From: Clostridiaceae bacterium
GTDB taxonomy: Bacteria > Bacillota > Clostridia > DSM-8532
Reading direction: 5' to 3'
Assembly: GCA_012719545.1 (NCBI GenBank)
Contig: JAAYAD010000054.1
Span: forward strand, 1 to 64,000
DNA length: 64,000 nt
A program made the translations under genes and the position numbers. A model generated the notes under the pieces. That model saw only the letters and a list, made by a program, of their open reading frames with translations, was not told the DNA's origin and did no database searches. Below are positions 9,796 to 20,136 of this stretch, piece after piece. How positions within the stretch are numbered: position 1 is the stretch's first letter; every line of letters starts with the position of its first letter.

Positions 9796-11014
9796 GACTT
9801 TGCCTCCTTTCCTCGCAATTCTTCATCATTTTTTCAAAATCTATATCAAGAGCCTCTTTGAATAAATTGCACAACTGCTTTACAAAATGAGGCACATTTT
9901 CTTTCTTACTCATTTCAGCAGTTTTTCTGGCATAATCCCCAAGAGTTGATGCTATTTCTGTCAATACGGCTTTGCTGTTGTCATCACAACCAAAGGTGCG
10001 CTTTCTCATAACCTGTAAAAGGTTCAGGAATAATTGCAGGATATCATGATACTCCTTATGAGGAAGAAGCTTATATATCTCACGGGTAATATTGTTGAGG
10101 TTGGTTTTGTCAATGTTCAGGCTGTCGCTTAAGCAAACAAGGGGTACATCAATAAAATAAATATTGTTATACTTATCGCACATGTAATTTATATTTATAA
10201 AAAGATCATCCGGTTGGTAATTTCCGGGGTGTTCCTGATGCAAGCTCACAATATGATCAGCCATTACAAAACGGCAGCCGGATTTGTATAGCCTTACACC
10301 AAGGTCATAGTCCTCATATCCGTATCTTACTATGTTGTTGTCAAACATCCCAACTTCAATTACATTCTTCCTGTCAACCGAAACATTGTTGGTGATAAAA
10401 AAGCGCCAGGGAAGAAAATAGTCATCAAGATTGTTTCCATGCTTCCTTACAATAGCTTTCAAATCCTCAATAAAACCAAAATCAAGGTCAAAGCTGTACT
10501 GCATCAGATCCTCGGCTGTCACCTTCTCTATGGGAATCACAGGGCTTGCATTTTTGTACGGTTTGTCCTGGTACAGGCCTTTTTCCTTCATGACCTTTTC
10601 AAATTGCATCAGCTGATATTCATTAAAGCCTCTGTAGAAAAAGGTGAAAATTCTTCTCCAAAACAGCCCGCACACAACTATGCCAGGCTCCTTGTGCAGT
10701 TCAAGGTGCAGCTTTATAAAATCCTTTGAAGCTATCATGTCGCTGTCATGGAATATTAAAACATCTCCGGTAGATTCATATATCCCCGCATTTCTTGCAT
10801 AGGCTATTCCTTTGTTTTCTTCCAGACGGATAATTTTCAAGGGGTATTTGAGCCGGACATTTTTAAGCACGCTCATGGTATTGTCGGTAGAGCCATTGTC
10901 AATGACAATAACTTCAACGTCGCTGCCTTCCCATGTCTGCTCATTAAGGGCTTTTAAGTTTAAATCCAGCCTGTCTCTTGCATTGTATGCGGGGATAATG
11001 ATACTTGCCCTCAA
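9788..11014 (-). CDS. family 2 glycosyltransferase
   Basis: ASIIIPAYNARDRLDLNLKALNEQTW, VIDNGSTDNT, IFHDSDMI. Confidence 0.9.
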   Translation of the reverse strand: MRASIIIPAYNARDRLDLNLKALNEQTWEGSDVEVIVIDNGSTDNTMSVLKNVRLKYPLKIIRLEENKGIAYARNAGIYESTGDVLIFHDSDMIASKDFIKLHLELHKEPGIVVCGLFWRRIFTFFYRGFNEYQLMQFEKVMKEKGLYQDKPYKNASPVIPIEKVTAEDLMQYSFDLDFGFIEDLKAIVRKHGNNLDDYFLPWRFFITNNVSVDRKNVIEVGMFDNNIVRYGYEDYDLGVRLYKSGCRFVMADHIVSLHQEHPGNYQPDDLFININYMCDKYNNIYFIDVPLVCLSDSLNIDKTNLNNITREIYKLLPHKEYHDILQLFLNLLQVMRKRTFGCDDNSKAVLTEIASTLGDYARKTAEMSKKENVPHFVKQLCNLFKEALDIDFEKMMKNCEERRQSLE

Positions 11015-11042
11015 GGTGGCTCCTCCTTCCTAAAATCTTGCA

Positions 11043-12047
11043 TCAGTAATGCTTTTCCTGTTCCTGGAAGAAATTTTCATACCAGGCTATGGTCTTTTTA
11101 AGACCTTCCTCCAAGGTATATGTCGGTTTCCAGTTCAATATTTCACGTGCTTTTTTTGCGGACAGATACTGGTGCTTTATTTCATCCGATGCCTCATTAA
11201 GGACAATTGGCTTTAAATTGCTGTCCATGAGTTCCAGTATTTTTTCAACAAGCTCAAGAACAGTAAGCTGTATTTCATTGCTGAAGTTGAATGCCTGTCC
11301 CTCAAGATTAAGCTCATTCATTTTTTCAGCAAGAAGCAAATATGCTTTAACCGCATCCTCAACATAGAAGTAGTCCCTTATATATGTACCGTCACTTCTG
11401 ATGATGGGAGCCTGCCCTTTTATTACGCAGCGTATTGTCTGGGGAACAATGCGGTTAAAATTCAAATCTCCGCCCCCGTAAAGATTTCCGCAGCGGGTTA
11501 TGCACACCGGAAGTCCATATGTTTCATAATATGCCTGACTTATCAAATCGGCACAGCTTTTGGACACATCATACGGGTGCCTTCCCATAAGCGGCATATT
11601 TTCGTCATAGGGTAAAATGGTCTGATCCCCGTATGCCTTATCGCTGGAGGCAACAACGATACGCTTCACCAGGGGACTTCTTCTTGCTGCCTCAAGTAAG
11701 TTCCATGTACCTCGTATATTTGTTTCAAAGGTACTCAGAGGATTTCTGTTGGCTATGCCTACAATTGGCTGGGCTGCAAGATGGAATACCGTATCGATTT
11801 CATACTCACCCAACGCTCTCTCCAAAAGATATTCGTCCTCAACTTTTCCAAATACCACATTAATCTTTTTGAATTCCTCACCATTAAACATATTAGAGCG
11901 AGGAACATGATCTCTTACAAGTCCAGTTACATTGGCGCCCAGGCGTACAAGCTCTTTTACAAGATAGCTGCCCAAAAAGCCTGTGCAGCCAGTAACAAAC
12001 ACATTCTTATCCTTCCAGAAATCTATGATCAATCCCATACTTTCCAC
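11043..12047 (-). CDS. rfbG: NAD-dependent epimerase/dehydratase, probable CDP-glucose 4,6-dehydratase
   Basis: [67 protein letters not shown]; adjacent to rfbF. Confidence 0.8.
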   Translation of the reverse strand: MESMGLIIDFWKDKNVFVTGCTGFLGSYLVKELVRLGANVTGLVRDHVPRSNMFNGEEFKKINVVFGKVEDEYLLERALGEYEIDTVFHLAAQPIVGIANRNPLSTFETNIRGTWNLLEAARRSPLVKRIVVASSDKAYGDQTILPYDENMPLMGRHPYDVSKSCADLISQAYYETYGLPVCITRCGNLYGGGDLNFNRIVPQTIRCVIKGQAPIIRSDGTYIRDYFYVEDAVKAYLLLAEKMNELNLEGQAFNFSNEIQLTVLELVEKILELMDSNLKPIVLNEASDEIKHQYLSAKKAREILNWKPTYTLEEGLKKTIAWYENFFQEQEKHY

Positions 12048-12817
12048 ATCTCCTTTCCTTGTTCACATTGTTTGTTCAGGCGAATAATATCGTTATAGGT
12101 ATCACACGCAACCCAGAATCCTTGGTGCATATAAACTGCGAGTTGTCCGTCCCTGGCCAGGTTCTGAAGAGGGCCTTGTTCAAGTATGCAGTTATTGTCA
12201 TTTGTAAGGTAGTCGAATACACCCGGTTCGAAGACAAAGAATCCTCCGTTGATTATGCCTATGGGGCTTTGCTTCTCACGGAATGATTCTGCAATTCCGT
12301 CACGAACCGTCAATGTACCATACTGTGTTATTAAATTGACTCCTGTAACCGTTGCCAGTCTTCCTTTTTCCCTGTGATAAGCCAAAAGGTTATGAAGGTT
12401 TATGTCAGACAGCCCATCACCATAAGTAACCATGAAAGTTTCATTTCCTATGTACTTTTGTGCCTTTTTAATCCGGCTGCCGGTCATGGTATCTATCCCT
12501 GTATCCAAAAAGGTAATATTCCAGTCTTCGCTTTCATCCAGAATCTCAGGTTCGGGATTTCCTGCTGAAATTCTGAAGCTGTGCTGCTTCCATTTATAGT
12601 CCATGAAATATTCCTTTATTTTTTCTCCTTTATAGCCAAGCAAAAGGATGAAGTCGTCAAAGCCATAATGCTTGTAAATTTTCATTATGTGCCACAGCAT
12701 AGGACGACCGCAAACGGGCGCCAAAGGCTTTGGTATGTCTTCGGTGAGCTCGTTCATCCTAAGGCCTCTTCCTCCGCAAAGTATAACAACCTTCATATTT
12801 CCCTCCATTTTGAGCAT
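12029..12817 (-). CDS. rfbF: glucose-1-phosphate cytidylyltransferase
   Basis: [55 protein letters not shown]. Confidence 0.88.
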   Translation of the reverse strand: MLKMEGNMKVVILCGGRGLRMNELTEDIPKPLAPVCGRPMLWHIMKIYKHYGFDDFILLLGYKGEKIKEYFMDYKWKQHSFRISAGNPEPEILDESEDWNITFLDTGIDTMTGSRIKKAQKYIGNETFMVTYGDGLSDINLHNLLAYHREKGRLATVTGVNLITQYGTLTVRDGIAESFREKQSPIGIINGGFFVFEPGVFDYLTNDNNCILEQGPLQNLARDGQLAVYMHQGFWVACDTYNDIIRLNKQCEQGKEMWKVWD

Positions 12818-13047
12818 ACTGCTTGTACCTTATACTAATAGCTTATGTAATTTGGGATGAAAGGTGAAAATACAACAAATATCAGAAAAATGTCAAATAG
12901 AGTATGATTAATTTTGTTACTATATGGTGCAAAAAGGGTACAAAATAATGGTGGCTATTTTGCGTCCACCCCCCTTAATCAGGAAAAATAATGGGAAAAG
13001 GTTAGGACATAGAAATATTAAACTAAAATATTATAGGGGTGATAGTA

Positions 13048-14220
13048 TTGATAAACTTTACATTTCAAAACAAAACCAAGATCATATTCGGAAAAGGTAC
13101 TGAGTCCCTCGTGGGCAAGGAAACAAAACTCTACGCTGATAAGGTGCTCCTTGTATACGGCGGAGGCAGCATAAAAAAGATAGGGTTATATGACACTGTT
13201 GTAAAAGCTCTTAAAGATGAAGGAATCCAGATTTTTGAACTCTCAGGAGTTCAGCCCAACCCCAGACTGTCATTAGTTAAAACCGGAATTGATATATGCA
13301 GAAAAGAAGGAATCAGCTTTATCCTGGCAGTGGGCGGCGGAAGCGCCATTGATACTGCAAAGGCTATTGGCGTTGGCGTTCCCTATGATGGAGACGTATG
13401 GGATTTCTACAGCGGTGATGCAGTTCCTGAAGAAACCCTGGATGTTGGTGTTGTTCTTACAATTCCGGCAGCCGGAAGCGAAGCCAGCAACAGTTCTGTT
13501 ATTACAAATGAGAACGGCTGGTATAAAAACGGCTTGACAAGCGATATAACCCGTCCGGTCTTTGCCATATTAAATCCTGAACTTTCATATACCCTGCCCA
13601 ATTATCAGACTGCATGCGGCGCTGCAGACATAATGGCTCATATTATTGAAAGATACTTTACAAAAACCACCCATGTTGAGCTTACCGACAGGCTTTGCGA
13701 ATCTGCTCTCAAAACCATGATTTCAAATGTTCCCAAGGCTCTTGTAAAGCCTGATGATTATAATGTCCGGGCAGAAATCATGTGGACAGGCACCATTGCT
13801 CACAACGACCTTTTGGGTACCGGGCGTATAGGTGACTGGGCTTCCCACAAAATTGAGCATGAGCTGAGCGCACTCTATGATATTGCCCATGGCGCAGGAT
13901 TAGCCATTGTTATTCCTGCCTGGATGAAATATGTTTACAAAGAAGATGTGGCAAGGTTCGCCCAGTTTGCCAAAAGGGTATTCAATGTTGACGACAACTT
14001 GTTTGACCTGGAAGAAATGGCTCTTAAGGGTATTGCCTGCCTTGAGTCCTTCTTCTCATCCATAGGCCTTCCTGTAAGGATGAGCCAGGCCGGCATTGAC
14101 GATTCCCGCATTGAGGAAATGGCCGACAGGTGTACGCAATCAGATACCATGCCTTTCGGTAATTTCAAAAAGCTTTCCAAACAGGATGTTTTAAATATTC
14201 TTAAGCTTGCTGCGAAATAA
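13048..14220 (+). CDS. iron-containing (NADPH-dependent butanol-type) alcohol dehydrogenase
   Basis: Fe-ADH motifs GGGSAIDTAKAIG, DIMAHIIERYF, DWASHKIEHELSALYDIAHGAGLAIVIPAWMKY; TTG 13048 with AGGGGT RBS preferred over upstream GTG 13039. Confidence 0.9.
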   Translation: MINFTFQNKTKIIFGKGTESLVGKETKLYADKVLLVYGGGSIKKIGLYDTVVKALKDEGIQIFELSGVQPNPRLSLVKTGIDICRKEGISFILAVGGGSAIDTAKAIGVGVPYDGDVWDFYSGDAVPEETLDVGVVLTIPAAGSEASNSSVITNENGWYKNGLTSDITRPVFAILNPELSYTLPNYQTACGAADIMAHIIERYFTKTTHVELTDRLCESALKTMISNVPKALVKPDDYNVRAEIMWTGTIAHNDLLGTGRIGDWASHKIEHELSALYDIAHGAGLAIVIPAWMKYVYKEDVARFAQFAKRVFNVDDNLFDLEEMALKGIACLESFFSSIGLPVRMSQAGIDDSRIEEMADRCTQSDTMPFGNFKKLSKQDVLNILKLAAK

Positions 14221-14280
14221 TATTAATACGTGCCGGCTCCTCCCCCCAATTTAAAGGAACGGCATAACATAACATTTACA

Positions 14281-14318
14281 ACCGTCCGCAGGACTGTGTC
14301 TTACGGACGGTTTTATTA
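14281..14318. terminator. bidirectional terminator between convergent genes
   Basis: ACCGTCCG-caggactgtgtctta-CGGACGGTTTTATT. Confidence 0.7.
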
Positions 14319-14831
14319 TTACTTTGCCATTATAACACCGCATGCCAGCCTTTTACCCGCGTTCCCTGCAGGCTGGGATCTGAAATCGTCCGGATTCTGA
14401 TGTATAATTACTGTCCTTTCCACTACCTCCTTTGGGGTGAATCTGTCGGTAAAAAATGCAAGGTACGCATAGCCGTTGTCATTGGCGAATAATACCGGCA
14501 TGTCCCCTGCATGCAGCGGATGGGGCATATTTGTCGGGTTAAAGTGACCTCCGGCCTTTTGAAATGGATCGGTGGATGTTCCAATTTCACAGCTGGTTCC
14601 TTCGTGGATATGGAATCCAAAAGGCCCTACGGGAGGGCTATTTCCTTCGGGTGCAGTCATTTTTGGAAGATTATAAACTTCGGCTACAACAAGACTTCCT
14701 CCCTGGACTTCATAGAAGCTTACCGTTCCCCTGACATTTGGAGCAAGGGGACCACCCGTAATTTCAGCCTGGGCATCAGGGGTTCTTGAAAGAATCAGGT
14801 TGGCAAAATAGAATATATTTTTTATTTTCAT
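14319..14831 (-). CDS. Cu/Zn superoxide dismutase family protein
   Basis: SodC signature elements FGFHIHEGTSC, GGHFNP, HPLHAGDMP, VIIHQNPDDF, RLACGVI; ORF could extend to 14978. Confidence 0.85.
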   Translation of the reverse strand: MKIKNIFYFANLILSRTPDAQAEITGGPLAPNVRGTVSFYEVQGGSLVVAEVYNLPKMTAPEGNSPPVGPFGFHIHEGTSCEIGTSTDPFQKAGGHFNPTNMPHPLHAGDMPVLFANDNGYAYLAFFTDRFTPKEVVERTVIIHQNPDDFRSQPAGNAGKRLACGVIMAK

Positions 14832-15097
14832 AATGGACACCTGAAATTGCGGCATAAAACTAATATCATAATATGACCCCACACCCATTACCGGTGAAGA
14901 AGGGATATTTGAAATAATGCCTTTAAAATATAATTTGGAGAAGACCAATTTTAAGAAACATTCTAATGCTGTAAACACAGGAAAATAATATAGTTGCAGA
15001 TAAAAAAATAAACTTATTATAATATGTTTATTAAGCTATTTTCCAATTTCCTGAAAGTCTTTAATGATGTCCTTTCAGGTATTGGATTAAAAAATAT

Positions 15098-15166
15098 ATG
15101 AACAGGAACATAAAGGTTTTATCGTTTATGTTAAGCCTTCTGATTCTTATAGGTCTTGGCTTCTAA
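15098..15166 (+). CDS. possible 22-aa hydrophobic small protein
   Basis: ATG...TAA encodes MNRNIKVLSFMLSLLILIGLGF: basic N-terminus plus one hydrophobic helix; weak RBS. Confidence 0.25.
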   Translation: MNRNIKVLSFMLSLLILIGLGF

Positions 15167-15195
15167 TAAAAAATTTTATGACCCAGGAGTAAAAA

Positions 15196-15669
15196 ATGGC
15201 ATTGGAAATTGAACGCAAATTCCTTGTAGTAGGTGACGGATACAGAAAGAATTCAATAAAGAGTTATTATGTTCAGGGTTATCTGAGCAGTAACGAAAAC
15301 AGGGTTGTAAGAGTAAGGATTATGGACAATACCGCAACCCTGACCATTAAAGGAAAAAATATGGGCGCAACGCGTCTTGAGTTTGAATATCCCATACCTT
15401 TATCCGATGCTGAAAAAATCATAAGTCTATGCGAAAAACCCTTAATAGAGAAATATCGCTATACTTTGACCGTTGAGGGCTGCACCTGGGTTGTGGACGA
15501 ATTTCTTGGTGAAAATGAAGGGCTTATTATTGCCGAGATTGAACTTAAGGATGAAAACCAGACATTTAATAAGCCTGATTGGATTGGAAAAGAGGTAACT
15601 TCGGATCCCAGGTATTATAATTCCAATCTCATAAGCTCGCCTTACAAAACCTGGACCCATAAACCATAG
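15196..15669 (+). CDS. CYTH domain protein (triphosphate tunnel metalloenzyme)
   Basis: N-terminal ALEIERKFLV (ExExK) motif, VRVRI, TLTIKGK, RLEFEYPI. Confidence 0.9.
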   Translation: MALEIERKFLVVGDGYRKNSIKSYYVQGYLSSNENRVVRVRIMDNTATLTIKGKNMGATRLEFEYPIPLSDAEKIISLCEKPLIEKYRYTLTVEGCTWVVDEFLGENEGLIIAEIELKDENQTFNKPDWIGKEVTSDPRYYNSNLISSPYKTWTHKP

Positions 15670-15806
15670 TTTTTTGCTTCATTTTTGACATCTTTTTAAC
15701 GGATTTTTTCTGATATTCATAGCTTTTTATTGTTTTCTTTCCAATATAGAGCTGGACGGGCACACAATTCATGCCGCCTTAATAGTATAAGTGTGAGGTG
15801 GTATGA

Positions 15807-16478
15807 ATGAAGTGCGATTTTATCAAAAAGCAGACCATTAAAGACAAACTGTATCACAACAAAACACTGATGGTAGATATTAAAATAGACTATCCGCATC
15901 TTTCCAGCGAATATGGCAACAACATGCGCTTTAATATGCATTTCAGGCAGAAGGCGCACAGCAACTACCGTTATGCCTATACCAAGCTGTATCAGGCAGC
16001 AGTAAAGCATTACGCAACATCAAAATCCCAGGGTTTCCCCTTCCATGCCTTTGAGTTCGTTGAAGTTTTCGAGCCGACATACTGTAAAAAGCCCTTTATA
16101 AGTCTGTATTATGATATTTATGAATTTACCGGCGGTGCTCATGGAAACACAACGCGTAAAGGAAGCACCTGGGATATGAAAAAAAATACAATGATAACCC
16201 TGGACTCCCTCTTTGTAAAGAACTGGGACTATAAGCTCTTTATTTTAAGATACGTTGAGGCCGATGCAAAAAGAAAGATGATAATGGGAAAGGGCAACTT
16301 CTTTGATGACCTGGAGAAAAACCTGGCAAAATATTTTGACGAGAAAAACTTCTACTTAACCGAGGAAGGCCTTGCTATTTTCTATCCCCTGTACACAATA
16401 GCACCATACTCGGATGGAATACATGTTTTCATAATTCCGTATCCCTTATTCGGAGAACATTTAAAGTATAAATTATAA
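15807..16478 (+). CDS. DUF3298/RsiV-like domain protein
   Basis: YDIYEFTGGAHGNTTRKGSTWDMKKNTMITLDSLF followed by YLTEEGLAIFYPLYTIAPYSDGI, typical of DUF3298. Confidence 0.8.
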   Translation: MKCDFIKKQTIKDKLYHNKTLMVDIKIDYPHLSSEYGNNMRFNMHFRQKAHSNYRYAYTKLYQAAVKHYATSKSQGFPFHAFEFVEVFEPTYCKKPFISLYYDIYEFTGGAHGNTTRKGSTWDMKKNTMITLDSLFVKNWDYKLFILRYVEADAKRKMIMGKGNFFDDLEKNLAKYFDEKNFYLTEEGLAIFYPLYTIAPYSDGIHVFIIPYPLFGEHLKYKL

Positions 16479-16516
16479 AAAGGAGTATAAAATAGGGCTC
16501 TAAATTAGGAGAAACA

Positions 16517-16590
16517 AAAAGGGACTTGTGCATGGCATGGTCGTATTGCTTTTGGCAAACGATGACGTCATTCATAAGTCCCCCTTTTAT
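16517..16590. terminator. long-loop terminator between convergent genes
   Basis: AAAAAGGGACTTGTG ... CATAAGTCCCCCTTTT. Confidence 0.5.
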
Positions 16591-17666
16591 TATTCCTCTT
16601 CGCCGCTTCCCAGTTTTTCAGCCTGTTCGGTGGTTATAAGGGCGTCAATCAACTCATCCATATCCCCGTTTAAAAATTCTTCTATCTGATATAGGGTAAA
16701 GCCAATTCGGTGATCGGTTACTCTTCTCTGAGGGAAATTGTAGGTTCTTATTCTTTCGCTTCTGTCACCTGTACCTACCTGACTCTTTCTGTTCTCAGCA
16801 AGCTCGGAGTTTTTCTTTTGCATCTCCATTTCATAAAGCCTTGCCTTAAGAACTTTCATTGCCTTGTCCCGGTTCTTGTGCTGCGAGCGCTGGTCCTGAC
16901 AGGTTACCACAATACCTGTGGGAATATGTGTAATTCGGATTGCGGAGGATGTTTTGTTAACGTGCTGTCCACCCGCTCCTGAAGCTCTGAAGGTATCAAC
17001 TTCAATATCATTGGGATTAATCTCTACTTCGGGCACATCGTCAACTTCGGGCAAAACGGCAACTGTCGCTGTTGAGGTATGTATTCTTCCGCTTGACTCG
17101 GTTGACGGTACTCTTTGTACGCGATGCACACCGCTTTCGAACTTTAGCCTGCTGTATGCGCCCTTTCCTTCAATTTCAAAGACAATTTCCTTAAAACCGC
17201 CTATTTCTGTAGGGTTGGAATCAATAAGGCTTACAGTCCAGCCCCTGTTTTCAGCATAATGGGTATACATGCGGTACAGATCCGCCGCAAAAAGAGCTGC
17301 CTCTTCTCCGCCTGCTCCGCCGCGGATTTCAATGATAACGTTTTTCTCATCATTGGGATCCTTGGGCATCAAAAGGATTTTAAGTTCCTTTTCAATACGC
17401 TCCATATTGCTCTGGGCATTTTTTATTTCCTGCTGGATCATTTTCTCAAGTTCTTTATCGGGGTTTTCATCCAGCATTTCTCTTGCGTCCTCCAGCTCTT
17501 TCTTGCATGCCTTGTACTCACGGAATTTTTCCACGATATCAGAAAGCTCAGCATGCTCCTTCATAAGCTTCATGTACTGTTCCGTGTCGTTTATGACGCT
17601 GGGATCGGCAAGTCTTAAATTAAGCTCTTCAAAGCGGTTTTCTATTGCCTCAAGCTTATCAAACAT
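16590..17666 (-). CDS. prfA: peptide chain release factor 1
   Basis: [44 protein letters not shown] (GGQ motif), RF1-type architecture. Confidence 0.98.
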   Translation of the reverse strand: MFDKLEAIENRFEELNLRLADPSVINDTEQYMKLMKEHAELSDIVEKFREYKACKKELEDAREMLDENPDKELEKMIQQEIKNAQSNMERIEKELKILLMPKDPNDEKNVIIEIRGGAGGEEAALFAADLYRMYTHYAENRGWTVSLIDSNPTEIGGFKEIVFEIEGKGAYSRLKFESGVHRVQRVPSTESSGRIHTSTATVAVLPEVDDVPEVEINPNDIEVDTFRASGAGGQHVNKTSSAIRITHIPTGIVVTCQDQRSQHKNRDKAMKVLKARLYEMEMQKKNSELAENRKSQVGTGDRSERIRTYNFPQRRVTDHRIGFTLYQIEEFLNGDMDELIDALITTEQAEKLGSGEEE

Positions 17667-17672
17667 ATGGTT

Positions 17673-18392
17673 TTAATCTCTCCTTAATAATAGCCTTTGC
17701 TTTAATCTTTCCAGATTTGCGTTTGCAATGAGTTCCTTAGGATAATTAACCTTTCTTACCAGCTCATAGGCTTCGTCAAATTCCCCTACATCGGTGTGAA
17801 TATGGGAATCGGTGTTGATTATTATATAAACTCTATGCTTCAAGCATTCTTCAAGGAGCCTCTCATAATTCTGGGCGGCATTCTCCCTAAAGGAAATTGG
17901 CCTTAAAGATGAGTTGTTTACCTCAATTAAAACACCATAATAGGCCGCAGCCCTGGCAAGCTCCGAATAATCAATGTCTATCCGTGCATCGTCCGGATGT
18001 CCAATAATATTTACATATTTATTTTTCATGCTGCCAATATAGGCTCTGGTGTTGTCTTCCCTTGTGGATGCTTTTATGCAAGGCATATGGAAGCTGGCAA
18101 TTACTATGGCAAGCTCTTCAAGCTTCATGCCCTCGGTGTCAAGGTTTCCGTCGTAGTCGATTATGTTGGCTTCAATTCCTTTTAATACTTCAACATTATA
18201 CATGCTATCAGGAATTACTTTTAAATTGTCAAAATGGTATTTGTGAGCGCTGCCAGGCATAGCGGGGCCGTGATCAGTCATTCCAATCAATTCAAGGCCT
18301 TTTTCCGAAGCCTCCTTGGCATATTCGGAAATAGTACTGTAGGCATGTCCGCTGGATATTGTATGCAAATGGCAGTCAGCAATAAGCTTCAT
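17673..18392 (-). CDS. PHP domain phosphatase (YcdX-like)
   Basis: DCHLHTISSGHAYSTISEY, MTDHGPAMPGSAH, IIGHPDDARIDIDY, INTDSHIHTDVGEF. Confidence 0.9.
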   Translation of the reverse strand: MKLIADCHLHTISSGHAYSTISEYAKEASEKGLELIGMTDHGPAMPGSAHKYHFDNLKVIPDSMYNVEVLKGIEANIIDYDGNLDTEGMKLEELAIVIASFHMPCIKASTREDNTRAYIGSMKNKYVNIIGHPDDARIDIDYSELARAAAYYGVLIEVNNSSLRPISFRENAAQNYERLLEECLKHRVYIIINTDSHIHTDVGEFDEAYELVRKVNYPKELIANANLERLKQRLLLRRD

Positions 18393-18641
18393 TAGGTCAC
18401 TTCCTGTTCATAAATTTATTCAGGTCTTATATGCAGGGCTTAATAGAAAGCATCAATAATAAGTGTAAATAAATCTTTTGCCTTTGCGCAAGCGGTACTT
18501 TTATATTTACACCCTGCATTACAATTATACATTATATGGCTCTTCATGATATTTGTACAGTTATCCAAATTAACACCGACAATTCCTTAAAGGTAAAAGC
18601 ATTTTTGCAGTGAGAATCAGCCGGGCAATGTAAAACCAAGA

Positions 18642-18671
18642 AAAAGGGCGGGAATTAATCCGCCCTTTTAA
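18642..18671 (-). terminator. intrinsic terminator of the flotillin operon
   Basis: AAAAGGGCGG-gaattaat-CCGCCCTTTT. Confidence 0.75.
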
Positions 18672-18688
18672 TTTTGAATTATTTAGCT

Positions 18689-20104
18689 TTAATTTGCAAC
18701 CGTAGCTTCTTCTTTAACTTCCAGAGTCTCGCTGTCTGTATCCTTTTTTGCTTCTTTTCCCAGGATTTCAGGCAAATCCATGCCTGCCATCTTGAACATT
18801 TCGTTCATTGGAGGAATTGACTTCAGCATCCCTGAAAGGAAGTTTGCAGTGGCAGGGGTACCGTTACTTCCGCCTAAGTTGTCCCATACAGTAACTTTGT
18901 CAATCTTGATACCCTTGATAGCCTCAACCTGAACCTTCATCAGCTCTTCCATCTTATCAGCAAGCAGGAGTCTGGTAGCGTTAAGCGCATCTCCGCCTGC
19001 GGCACGGACAAGTTCGGCATAACCTAAAGCCTGCTTGGTCAGAATTTCCTGCATACCTCTTGCTTCGGCTTCCATCTTTAAGTAGATGGCATCTGCCTCA
19101 CCTTTCGCAAGTATTCTGGCCTGTTCTGCCTGAGCCTCGGCTTCAAGCTCCATCTTTCTCTTCTGGATTTCAGCCTTGACAAGTACGTCTGCTTCCTGAG
19201 TTGCCCTTTCACGCGCAGCACGTGCAATTTCCGCTTCCTGCTCGGCTGCATAGGCTTCCTGCAGCGCTTTTGCCTGTGCTATTTTTTCAGCAGCCGTAGC
19301 TCTTCTTAAAGCATCGGCTTCAAGCTCACGACGTGTAGCATTGGACTGTGCTATCTGAGCCAGGGACTCGTTTTCACCCTTGATTGCTTCTGCATCGGCA
19401 GCTGCCACTTTAATCCTCTGGTCACGCTTTGCATTGGCTTCACCAATGGCACCGTCCCTGTCTTTTTCTGCAACAGATTTCTTGGCATCATTTATGGCTT
19501 TGGCTGCAGCTTCCTTACCAAGGGCTGCTATGTAACCTGATTCATCGTTGATGTCGGTAACGTTGACGTTTATAAGGCGAAGACCGATTTTCTTAAGTTC
19601 TGTTTCTACATTGCTTGATACTGCTTCCAGGAATTTATCGCGGTCGGTATTGATTTCCTCGATATCCATTGTTGCAATTACCAAGCGAAGCTGTCCGAAG
19701 ATGATATCCTTTGCAAGATCCTGGATTTGATTCAGCCTTAGTCCCAGCAATCTCTCTGCGGCATTTTGCATAACTCCCGGCTCGGTAGAGATACCTACCG
19801 TAAAGCTTGAGGGAACGTCAATACGGATATTCTGACGGCTCAATGCATTTTTAAGGTCAACGCTTATGGATATTGGTGTCAAGTCCAGATACTCATATGC
19901 CTGGAAGATTGGCCATACGAATGCGGCGCCACCATGTATGCACTTGGCTGAGAGGGCGGTACCGTCCTTCGCGGAACCTACCTTACCGTAAATTACCATG
20001 ATTTTGTCAGAAGGACATTTACGGTAGCGGGATACAATGAAGATGAGCGTCGACAATATCAGTATTGCAACACTGACAAGAGCAATAGTTGTTTCTTTTG
20101 GCAT
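18689..20104 (-). CDS. floT: flotillin-like SPFH protein
   Basis: N-terminal TM, SPFH core (AAERLLGLRLNQIQDLAKDIIFGQLRLVIATMDIEEINTDRDKF) and Ala/Glu-rich flotillin coiled coil. Confidence 0.92.
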   Translation of the reverse strand: MPKETTIALVSVAILILSTLIFIVSRYRKCPSDKIMVIYGKVGSAKDGTALSAKCIHGGAAFVWPIFQAYEYLDLTPISISVDLKNALSRQNIRIDVPSSFTVGISTEPGVMQNAAERLLGLRLNQIQDLAKDIIFGQLRLVIATMDIEEINTDRDKFLEAVSSNVETELKKIGLRLINVNVTDINDESGYIAALGKEAAAKAINDAKKSVAEKDRDGAIGEANAKRDQRIKVAAADAEAIKGENESLAQIAQSNATRRELEADALRRATAAEKIAQAKALQEAYAAEQEAEIARAARERATQEADVLVKAEIQKRKMELEAEAQAEQARILAKGEADAIYLKMEAEARGMQEILTKQALGYAELVRAAGGDALNATRLLLADKMEELMKVQVEAIKGIKIDKVTVWDNLGGSNGTPATANFLSGMLKSIPPMNEMFKMAGMDLPEILGKEAKKDTDSETLEVKEEATVAN

Positions 20105-20136
20105 GGTTGTACCTCCTTAAAATATATTTTTCTATA

